Positions 9,611-19,076 of a stretch of 64,000 nt of DNA are shown here, one piece after another. The notes beneath the pieces are model-generated. The model saw nothing but the letters and a program-made list of their open reading frames with translations. It was not told where the DNA came from and did not search any database. The position numbers and the translations under genes were made by a program. Position 1 is the stretch's first letter; the number at the start of each line of letters is the position of its first letter. This DNA is from Larix kaempferi (Eukaryota; Streptophyta; Pinopsida; Pinales; Pinaceae), in assembly GCA_027924585.1 (NCBI GenBank), contig BSBM01000486.1, positions 48,438,001-48,502,000 on the forward strand. The letters are read 5' to 3'.

Positions 9611-12295
9611 TGTTGAGGTGTATTTATTGTCTTAAAGAATCACCAAAATATTTAATTATCGACCAGGGTTGGTAATCTTAGAGTTGTGCCACAATATATG
9701 CTGAGGTAGAAGGGACCTAAGTTTTGGCTTGACAAACCTTAGAAATGTTTAATAAAGAAAAGATCAAAATATCTTTCAAAATGAAAAACCGAGTCACACT
9801 TCAAAAAGACAACAAATGAATTAACTAAGCCTAGCTAAACCAACAGATCAGAATAGTGTCAAGCTATACTACCCTACTCTATGATTAAACAAAATGGGAA
9901 AAGAACAAATACTGGTCAATAAGCAAACTACTTCTTAAAATGGAAACTACTTGACTTAAAACAAAACCTACAAACTACTTAATTTAAACTCAACAACTAC
10001 TTTTATGTACTCAGTTAATATTTCAAGACTACACTAAACTACCTAATTCCATTCTCCTCGGGGGTTCTAAGGAAGTGTATCAAATGTAATGGGAATAGGG
10101 GTGAATGTATAAAAGTGGCTTTCAAATGTGACAAGGAAACAAAATGGTTCTAAATCTAATTTAACTTCTACAAATAAATGTAAACTAAAGATTGTCCAAC
10201 TACAATTAACTTTAAACATGATGACCTACCTTCTATCCATAAGCAAATGACTTGGAACTAATGAAGTCTAGAAGCAAGTAGAAAACTTGATAAAGATATT
10301 TACTTGAAACTGAATTTAATTAAGAAGCAAGTAGAAAACTTAATAAAGATATTTTACTTCTGAACCAAACCCTATTTATGAATATCTTCATTATTGGTAC
10401 GAATGGGAAAACTAGTCCTATGCTTAACGAAGTTGGAGAATGAAATTATTAAACCTAATCTAATATTAATCTTAATGATATATGATAAACTACACTAAAA
10501 ACTGATAAGTTCTGTGACAGTAAAGCATTAATGAACCAGATATAAAAGAAACATAACTTGTAAAGCAACTAAAGCAAGGTTAAGAAAAGATAGAATGAAA
10601 ACTAAGGATGATGACAAACTTAATTAAAACTCTAAGTGGTGTAAAACAAGATCTTAATTATATCTAAGAAGGCTAATTAAAAGCAAGAAATATCACAGTT
10701 CAAAGACCTAAGAAACTGGACTCTAAATAAGCGTAAAAACAATGCAAGAAGTATACAAGTCTGAATGCCAATCCAGCTGACTGTCGGAATGACAGTCCGA
10801 ATGATAGTTCGGATGGAGGAAAAACGATTAAACTAAGGAAAGAAGCAGTTAAGATGATATTAATCGTCAGTTGACTTATGCATATGATCCTACAGTGTAG
10901 GGAAGCAATGAATAGAGTGTTCAGAGGCTAAGATGACAAGAAGTAACCTATTCTAATCATTATCTAAGGAATGAACTATTTCTGTGGCATGAGGAAACAA
11001 AACTGAGATAAATAGAACTAACCTACAGCTACAGGAGAGAAACTAACAGGACTAATTCTAACTACGACTGAACTTGGAATGTGAAGCTATCTAAACTCTA
11101 GGTATTTGTAACTTAAAAGGACTAAGGGTAGATTAAGCAACTAACAATTTAAGCAAACTAAACATGACTAAGAAAACTAAGCAAACTAAGCGTGAACGGT
11201 CACTAATTATATTCTGTAAATATCATAAATATGAACAGTAAATTAAACATACAGATCATAAAACAGAAGCATCATTTTCATAAGAAGAAAACAACATATA
11301 TTACAAGATAGAAATATCATATACAAAATAAATACATAAATTGAACGAATACACAACTTATCTGCAGAAGACAAAGACAAACTATATACACAGACGGAAG
11401 GCCACTGGTTGTTGAGGGGCCCTTCTCAGCAATCAGAGGTTGCGCCTTATTCAATGAATCACCACGCACATTACTAAGCATTCATAAAACTAGAACAAAG
11501 ATATATTAATTTAAAAACAGAGTTATAGTGTTACTTGTAGCTGAAAAGACTAAAAAAATCCAAGGCTAAGAGACTAACTCTTTTCAGTCACAAAGACGTC
11601 TATATATGCAGAGTTACAAATGGGGGAGCAACTCGACCCTTTAGTGGTCGATTACTCTAATAATAGGAAATCTTAATGCCAAAAACAGTCCTGCGTAGCA
11701 GCTCACGATAGGTCATGGCCAAGGAACGGCCCCATAACAATTCGTGACAGTGCACAGAGCATCTACTAGGTTCCACGGTGTTGGTTTCCTTCACACGATC
11801 ATTGAGACATTTGATCTTCCTTTGACGTGGTAGCGAGATGTGCTATCGAGTTGAGCGTGCAGGAGAAGGAATCTTCCAGAACATCAGCTCACGCACCATA
11901 GAGGCCACGTCCTAAACATAATCCATGTGACGGTTTTCTTTCTAACGGCCCGGGAATATCTCAACCAACGATCTCGCGGGTTGAATGCATGTTTGAACGG
12001 AAAGCTGAATGTTTACACTGTGAATACGCGTCTGAATGGAGGTTTGTTTGAGAGCCATAACCTGTGAAATGAAATATTTTTCCCAAGCAAGCCAAGAAAT
12101 ATTAAATAAACATCAATAAATCACAGAATGAAAATTTTTACCCAAAATTCATGTGATATGTGAATATATGCATACCTTATGTATTTGACAATCTGAATGG
12201 AAAGCAGAATGACTTATTACATCAAAAATGGTGAAAGTAATTCCAATTAGAGTGTGTTTGATGTTCAAAATTAGTGACAAAAATGGACACCAACA
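9611..12295 (-). repeat. E1 3' LTR
   Basis: On the plus strand it runs from TGTTGAGGTG to GGACACCAACA. It matches 19077-21767 along its whole length with scattered substitutions and small indels, roughly 4-5 percent by eye in sampled stretches. No coding frame of interest is inside. Confidence 0.93.
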
Positions 12296-12307
12296 TTCCC
12301 CCAAACC
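12296..12307 (-). other. E1 polypurine tract
   Basis: Minus strand GGTTTGGGGGAA abuts the start of the 3' LTR (TGTTGGTGTCC). Confidence 0.85.
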
Positions 12308-12447
12308 GGATATATGACAAGTCCCACTGAGCAAACAGAGAAAAATTTAGGAAGAAGGCTGAGCTGCGGTAGCAGCTGCCTTCAACTTAGAGGAGGAAGT
12401 GCTTTTAGCTCTAAAATTCCTGAGCTGGTCCTTCAAATTATCATGCT

Positions 12448-13275
12448 TCAAACGGAGAGAGAGGTTAGAGGTTGTTTTGGCTTCTTGACTAGGTGAGGGT
12501 TCAGGACTTCTAAGACAAAGCATTCCCAGGTTTGCCCCTTTTCTTCTAACTGATGAGTGATCAGGATTTTGATCAAACAGTGGTGGTATAGGCTTCCAGA
12601 GGGGTTAGTGGTATTCTTCCTAACCTGTCTAGACATTTTCTCTAAGATTTTCAGGAAATGGAAGGGGAAATTAAGAGCCTGATCTTTAAAAAAATGTGCT
12701 AGTAACCTAAGGTGGCAAGCTTTGAAGATGGTGTACTTACCTTCACAGGTAATCAAATGGATAATGACAGTTAGTGGCTCGAGGTACTCAGGCTTAACCC
12801 ATTCTCTATGGAACCCTTTGGTTCCAGCAACATGTCAATATTTGTCCTTAAGGGCAAACTCGAGCTCTGTCCATGGAAGAAAGAGATGTGTGTGCCAACG
12901 GACTCCTTCCCTAGGCATTTTCGTGGCCGATGCAATGGATTCTTCTGTCATCGGAAAAGTGAGATGGCCGACTCTGGCTGTACTACCATCGAAACCCTTA
13001 GCAAATAGTAGTGAAATCTTGGCATCATGGCCGTCAAGAAGGTGAAGAAATGGACCCCATATGGCTCGCAAAAATATTTCACGACATGCCTTAAACTCCG
13101 GAATGCGGAGGAGGTCCTGGTAACTGCCAGGTTCGTAACAGATTGGCATTTTGAACAGAGGCCAAAGGATGTGGCTGGATAAATAAAACGCGAGAAATTG
13201 TAGGAGATGGGGTCTGCTAGGTTCAGGGCGGACGAAGAATGAGCAAGATGAAACAGATTTTACACAGAGGTAAGT
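12448..13275 (-). pseudogene. E1 additional ORF in the env-like position
   Basis: Reading from 13275 down to 12448 the frame is open for about 275 codons except for one TGA at 12835-12837. The flanking context (FALKDKY then HVAGTKGFHREWV) suggests a CGA to TGA change. The product contains AIWGPFLHLLDGHDAKISLLF, ESIASATKMPREGVRWH and PEYLEPLTVIIHLITCEGKY. It resembles a domain found in extra ORFs of plant retroelements, often labelled putative plant transposon protein; I cannot name the family with certainty. It lies between pol and the 3' LTR in sense orientation, where Athila elements carry an env-like gene. I saw no clear signal peptide or long hydrophobic transmembrane segment. An in-frame piece at 13276-13488 (70 codons) may be its N-terminal part after a TAA. 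A virion role is not implied. Confidence 0.55.
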
Positions 13276-14045
13276 TTAAATTAAGATCCGTTTGAGCGGC
13301 TGGATGATCGTGGAGATAGATTTGGAACGTTTGAATGATATGCTATCATTTAGTTTCCTTGAGTCATCATAGAACTGCTTGGTTAATGAATTCGTATGGC
13401 TTATGATATGGTCAACCATGTCCAAAGTAAAACTTTGGACAGGTTGAACGTAATCCTCATTATGGAATTTTAGACACAAATTACACATAAAGAATCATGA
13501 TGACTTAATAAATGAAATGATAGATCACATGGTAGAAATAAATAGAGGATTAAAATCGTATGATATCCATATGAAGTTTAATCAATTCATTTGATGAGAC
13601 GAAATGAGTATGCAAAGATGATGTTTAATTTTAATCCTTGACATGATTAGTTAATTATATATAAAATCAAAATATCTTAGCACAGTTATTAATATCATTA
13701 CAGGCTATGGTCTCATTCTACGCTTTATTCAGATCAATATACATTTGCCTCATTCGTCACCTCATTCGGATCGTCATTCGACCCTTCATATAGACTTTTG
13801 TACAAAAATATGCCTTGATGGATCTACCTGCTGCTGATTATGCAAGGAACTTTTTTGGGACTTGTCAACACACAAGAGATGTTGTAAACCTGCTTTTTCT
13901 AGAATTTTTAGTCACGTTCTTCCTTATTCATCATTGATTAGAACGAGCTTCTTTCTGCTTATTGCATTATTCTGAAAACACCTGTCATTTGTTAGACATA
14001 AATGAACTTTTTACAAATATTCAGAAAGTAAAAACAGTTCTGATC

Positions 14046-14057
14046 CTCCCCCAAACC
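14046..14057 (-). other. Internal PPT-like tract of E1
   Basis: Minus strand GGTTTGGGGGAGG, embedded in about 50 bp that aligns with the true PPT region at 12296-12345 (both continue CATAT..., then TTGC/TTGG... and AAAAATT on the plus strand). A purine tract between pol and an env-position ORF fits the layout of Athila-type elements. Confidence 0.5.
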
Positions 14058-14575
14058 AAAAATATGGCATGTCCTCAAGCCAACAAAGAAAAATTGGTTA
14101 ATATTCACATATTTTCAATACATGGTTCAGGTAATGATTTCTTAAATGTTGTGGTATTTTCCGTAGAAAATGAAATATTAACTATTAAATGTAGATGATT
14201 CAGATATGTACATTCATAAAAAAAAGAATACAACAGTGCTTAAGAAGACCATATGAAGAATGAAAGTATAATTGATGCAAAAAATGCCATAGGAAAACTA
14301 GTCATCCATGACTCATTTTAAAGATCTCTTTTCATCCAAAGAATATAAATAAAGTTCACCTTAGAGATTGTGAAATTTCTATAGTTATGGGTCCCATTTA
14401 TAGGATAACCATATCCTAGGTATTGTTTGAATTAGATGACAGGGTCCAAGTCCAACTTATAGCCATTCTCTAATGACAGTATAAATAATTGGCCTAAACA
14501 TTTGTTTGTATAATCAGGTTTTTTATGAGCCAGGTGAATAGCAATGCGTTAACCAAACCTCTTTTACCCAATATT

Positions 14576-14766
14576 GCCCCGCTGCCAGCAGGCCTGTTCA
14601 GTACCCCGGCGGGTTTATATTGGTACCATGCAAGCATAGCCCCGCTGCCAGCGAGCCTGTTCAGTACCCCGACGGGTTTACTTGCATTTACCGAGCTTCC
14701 TTGTTTGAGATTTTACTTAGCATGGACCCACTGCCAACGAGCCTGTTCAGTACCCCGGCGGGTTTG
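14576..14766. repeat. Three GC-rich repeats of about 42 bp in AT-rich DNA
   Basis: Copies at 14576-14617, 14639-14680 and 14725-14766 share GCCCCGCTGCCAGC, GCCTGTTCAGTACCCC and GGCGGGTTTA, separated by unrelated AT-rich spacers of 21 and 44 bp. Each unit can pair CCCGC near its left end with GCGGG near its right. Their composition contrasts sharply with the flanks. Confidence 0.85.
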
Positions 14767-15712
14767 CCTCGTATAATGATATAATTTTTTTAATAATGAA
14801 GCTGGTTGGCACTAGAGTGTGCTAAGCCTGTTAAACACATATTTCAAAAAAAATTAGAATGAACCTTATGAGTAACCTTATTTATAATGGCCTAGATTAT
14901 AGATCATGTCAAAAGATAATAACCTAAAGTTGTTCCTTGACCTCTCATTCTATATTCTTCATAAAAAGATCAATATTGTTCCCCACAAAATAGAAAATAT
15001 CACTCACTTTTGGGATACCTTTTAAAAGTGCTTAAGAGACAAGTTTTGATAATGAGTCTAGGATGAGCTAGTAGTCCATAGGCGTAAGATAGAGCTTTTG
15101 AAGATCATAGTAATTAAAGTGGGTCTTAAGCAATTGTTCTAATGATAAATCAGAAATGTACATGCTTGAATCAAATACCATATACATAATCATAAAATAA
15201 AGTGGTTAAAGATGACATAGAAAACATTTCAACTTTCACTATAAATTTTCAATTTTCAACAATAATCCGAAGAGAATTATAAGTATTTCTTCTTAGAGCA
15301 CTTCCCTTTTCAGATGATATTGCATGAGTTGATTATAAGGTTCTTGTAATCAAACTGCAAAACCACTTATTAGATGATTCAAATTTATTCAAAACAAAAA
15401 CATATGTACAAAGAAAGTTATGCAAAATTTTCAAAATTTAAGGAAAGGAAAAGAGTCTTCTTGTTTTAATTGACAAGATTTCATAAGCTGATCATAAGAA
15501 TAAATTTGTTGTAAAAATACAATCAGTTGTTAGAAATGACTCTTTATTATTGAAAAACAAAAATATATTTACATATATAAAAATGAAGATAACCCAAAAT
15601 AATTTAAGAACCAGGAGAAGGAGGAATGACTTCCTCTTCTACCAGCTCCATCTCCTCTTGTTGTAAGGCATTCTACACAAAATCTTGTTTAGACATTGTT
15701 TGATGATAAATC

Positions 15713-16411
15713 CTATCTATGTCCATTTACAACAAAGGAAACTTGAAAATCATCAATTGTCTCAATCTTAACAGATCCATTATCAAATGTTGTAACAATC
15801 TCATGTGGACCCATCCAATGGGTAGTTAATTTACCTCCAAAGTTTTTGTACCTTGAATCAAAAAGTAATGCCCAGGAGAAATCACTAACAAGGGAAATTT
15901 CTTCCAAGTTTTCATCCCCAAAAGGACAATCTAACCAAAACAGGTTTTCAGTTATTGGCTGAGTTGGTGGGTATAAAGTTAGTTTTCTTGTAGATACCCT
16001 ATCAAAGATAATCATCTCTCCATCCCTACATCCGATAAATGCATTAGCAGTAGCCAACCAAGGTCTTCCCATAATAATTGGGTGACCTTTGGAAGGGTCT
16101 TTTGATTCTATGACCATGAAGTCCATGGGATATTCCCATGAAGCTACTAATACAGTGATGTCATCTAAGATCCTAGTAGGTTGAACCATAGTTTGATATG
16201 CTAATTCTAGCATTGTTGGGGTAGGGCGGAGGAACTGTCCTAAATTGAGAGTTTCTAAAACTGTGGTAGTTATCAGGTTCATAGCAGCTCCTAGATGAAT
16301 AAGTGTGTTTCCTATGGCGATGTTATTAATGATAACAGTCACCACAGGGTTTCCTGAGTTTGAACACTTTGGGATTCTAGGTTGGTTTGCTATGCAATCT
16401 GATATTTCTCC
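15713..16411 (-). pseudogene. E1 aspartic protease fused to an integrase C-terminal tail
   Basis: The frame starts near 16411 (VIGEISDCIANQP) and runs to a stop at 15713. The first three quarters are a retropepsin-like protease: GNTLIHLGAAMNLITT holds the active-site loop and IIMGRPWLATANAFIGC the conserved C-terminal motif. The residue that should be the catalytic Asp before LG is His (LIHLGAA), so the enzyme would be inactive. After about residue 185 the sequence changes to WALLFDSRYKNFGGKL, HWMGPHEI and FVVNGHR, the C-terminal end of a plant gypsy integrase. RT, RNase H and the integrase core have been removed and the two ends joined in one frame near 15860-15900. A 1-nt frameshift at about 16411 separates it from the gag C-terminal segment. 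Confidence 0.8.
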
Positions 16412-16413
16412 TA

Positions 16414-17151
16414 TTACATGATTGTTGGAGGGTATTTTTGTTTTTTCCCTGGTATTTTAATATAGAGTTTCTTTATTACTTTACTATAGATTGGGATATC
16501 CTTAATGGCTTGTAATAAAGGGATCTTGATACAAGTATTTTTCAATTTGTTAATGATATCATACTCTGGATAAGTTACAGGTTTTTCTATTACCAGATGC
16601 TCCGGATATGGGGGTGATTTTTCTCTTGTAATTACTTCTTTATGTGAATAGTTGTGTGTTGAAGATTTAGGAATAACCATATCTTCAAGAATGGCATCAA
16701 TCAAAACTTCATTAGGTATGTCTTCTTCTTCATTCTCTTCTCGGATAACAACTGACGACTTGGGCTGATCTTGCAAAACTCTTCCAGACCGCAGTTGAAT
16801 CTCATGTATTGGTGCGGTTGAAATGGCATATGATGGAAGAGGTAACAACCCAATGTTATTAAGAGCTTGGGTTGGTTTATTGTTAGGGTTCGGTATCGGT
16901 TGTGCAGGTAATATTGTGGGTCTTGGAGGATTCATATTCTGGAAATGGTGAGGTTGATTTGGGATAGGGGGTAGTGAAGGAGGTACAAATCCAGGCAAAA
17001 GTTGTTGAATATTAGGTGGGTAAGGATAGTTAGGCATAGGAGGAGGTGGTTGAGTATAGGCTTGTCCTCTCGATCCGTGTGTCCATGCTGTTGTTGAGCA
17101 TTCTGAGGAGGGTACTGTGGTGGCCAATTTTTCCATCCTGAAGTGTTCCAT
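16414..17151 (-). pseudogene. E1 Gag-Pro linker, proline-rich
   Basis: A 245-codon open segment without a reliable start. The first third is Pro/Asn/Gln-rich low complexity (PPPPMPNYPYPPNIQQLLPG), then HEIQLRSGRVLQ, an acidic patch (EENEEEDIPNEV), and the segment PPYPEHLVIEKPVTYPEYDI...IPLLQAIKDIPIYSKVIKKL, which in Athila-type polyproteins leads into the protease. It ends in a frameshift at the protease start. It follows the zinc-knuckle segment in another frame, so at least one more frameshift lies near 17150-17210. Confidence 0.75.
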
Positions 17152-17210
17152 TGTTGAGGAGGTTGATAAGGATAGTAATAAGGTGGAATTTGTGATGATG
17201 GATCTTGATA

Positions 17211-18836
17211 TTATGGTTGATCTCTAGGTTTCCAAGGCCTCCTAGATGTTTCACCAAATTTTCCACTCTTGTATACATCTTCCAACCTAGGCAATGATGA
17301 ACAATTATCAGTCGGATGTTCTTCTGTACAAAGGTGATAAACTGAAACATGATTCAATGGACATTCTCGCTGGGGATGTTTAGTTCTACACCTAGGACAA
17401 AAAACACTCATTGTTGCACATTCTTCATCTTGTCTCTTTTTAGCTTGTAATGCATCCAATTGAGAACTCATGGCTCCTAAGATCTCTGTTTTGAAATTTC
17501 CAATAGGTTTCCCAACTCTACCCTTGTAACTCCACCAGGACCGGACGTGTTTTCTTTTAGGTTCCTAGCATAAGATTCTCAAAAGTTTCTTCCATTTTTC
17601 CCTCTGCTCCTAAGTAATTCTTACATAGTTCACAAATCTGTGAAAAAGGCTTATGAGAGATGTCTCCTTCTGCCATGAGATTAAGGTTTTCGAAGGATTC
17701 TTCTGAGATTCCCTTGAGGAAGAGTGTTCTCACTGCATCTTCCCGAAGATCACTATATTTGGATTTATGTAACACATAGTTAAATCTTTCGAGATAGTCT
17801 TCTAGGCTCTCATCTTCAAGCTGTTGTATTTTAAAAATATCATTGCGAGAGTCTTTAGGTTTACAGTAATCCTGATATTTCCATAGAAATGCAGTCTTCG
17901 TGTCTTCCCAAGTTCTAATACTAGATTCTTCTAACCCCATGAACCATCAAAGAGCAGAATCTTTTAATATGGAAGGAAAGAGTTTTAGTTTTTGGCCATC
18001 TTGTAGGTAATTATAACTCCTACACAAAATGTCAAATTTGAATAAGAATGTATCCGGATCCTCACTACTCTTCCCATAGAAGGTTGGTAGTGAGGAGGGA
18101 GGGATATTTTTCATAGTTACATCTTGTGCAATGTCTAATATAGGGAATCCAAAAGTACCTTCGGTTCTAACCTCTCCTTCTCCTTCATCTTGTCGGACAC
18201 GATCTTCATTTTCATCCTCCATGAATATTCGATTGCCAAAGAGAGAATATCTAGCTGGATCCTTTCTTGGTGAATATGGGATGTCCCAACGTTCTGTTTC
18301 AGGAAGAGTACTCTTCTTTTTAGGAGGAGAATTACCAGCTACGTGGGTGTCCAGTTTTGAAGTTCCTATTGTTGTCGTCTCAATTTGTGAGATGACTATG
18401 TTCACAGAATTCTCAAAAAGAGCGTCTACTTGTGCAGGATCAACAAAATCTACTAAGTTTGGACCACCTACTATTGAAAAAGTAGTATCTTTGGGTTTTT
18501 GGGAAAATGGAGGGCTCGAAGGTTCTGAATTTTTATCCTTTGGAGCTTCCTCTTGTCTAAGTTTAGTCTCAATATGAGCTTGAGGTTCCTGTGGAATTTC
18601 TTTATGAACAGACTTTTCTGATGTCGCTATGGTTTTTCCCTAATTTTTTTCCAGAAAATGATTTCCTTTGCTTTCCAAGTAGGACTATCCCCTTTAGGTG
18701 TCTTCCGATACCTTTCTGCTGGGTTAGTAGATGGGGTGGCACGCCCCCTGTATAGGTTAGTAGGAATTTTAGTGGGGATTTTAGTAGGAGGGCTAGTTTT
18801 AATAAATCTACCTTTTGAGTCTCTAGACCTATTCAT
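17211..18836 (-). pseudogene. E1 Gag: capsid domain and zinc knuckles, interrupted
   Basis: Starts at a genuine ATG (18836, MNRSRDSKGRFIK). After a TAG near 18643 and a frame slip the frame is open through 18405 to the capsid region (LPTFYGKSSEDPDTFLFKF, SIRTWEDTKTAFLWKYQDY, LEDYLERFNYVLHKSKYSD), typical of plant Ty3/gypsy Gag, which packages element RNA. A TGA at 17947-17949 sits where the family has a basic residue before WFMGL, consistent with CGA to TGA. Another frameshift follows near 17557, then a zinc-binding segment CPRCRTKHPQREC and CTEEHPTDNC, a paired Cys-His arrangement common in Athila-type Gag. It is the first gene after the PBS. Confidence 0.85.
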
Positions 18837-19055
18837 GCAAACAAACTAAAACTGAAATAAATTCTAACTACATTACTACTACTATTGGGTTTTGGGAATG
18901 CCTGTTATAAGAGATGTGCAGGTCCTTACCTCTCGTCTAACCGCTCACCCGCCACCAGCCTATTTCTAATTCTCAAAGGGAAGAATTCAAAATCTATAAC
19001 TAAGTTTCAAAAGAGAGTTCTACCTATCTATAACTGAGTTCTACCTATTTACAAC

Positions 19056-19073
19056 TCCCCGGCAACGGCGCCA
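19056..19073 (-). other. E1 primer binding site
   Basis: Minus strand TGGCGCCGTTGCCGGGGA, three bases from the inner edge of the 5' LTR. This PBS-leader motif is widely seen in plant Tat/Athila-type gypsy elements and is usually assigned to a tRNA-Asp primer. Confidence 0.9.
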
Positions 19074-19076
19074 AAA

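Larger units (their letters stand above)
13489..15700. other. E1 non-coding region between pol tail and additional ORF
   Basis: About 2.2 kb with no recognisable protein on either strand. It holds a second PPT-like tract (14046-14057) and three GC-rich repeats (14576-14766), described separately; the rest is AT-rich. Confidence 0.6.

Noticed and set aside
14525-14776. Plus-strand ORF of 83 codons with repeated PLPAGLFSTPAGL
   Set aside because: It is antisense to E1 and follows the three GC-rich repeats; no independent coding evidence.
18131-18577. Plus-strand ORF of 148 codons
   Set aside because: It is antisense to E1 gag, whose minus-strand translation matches a known family.
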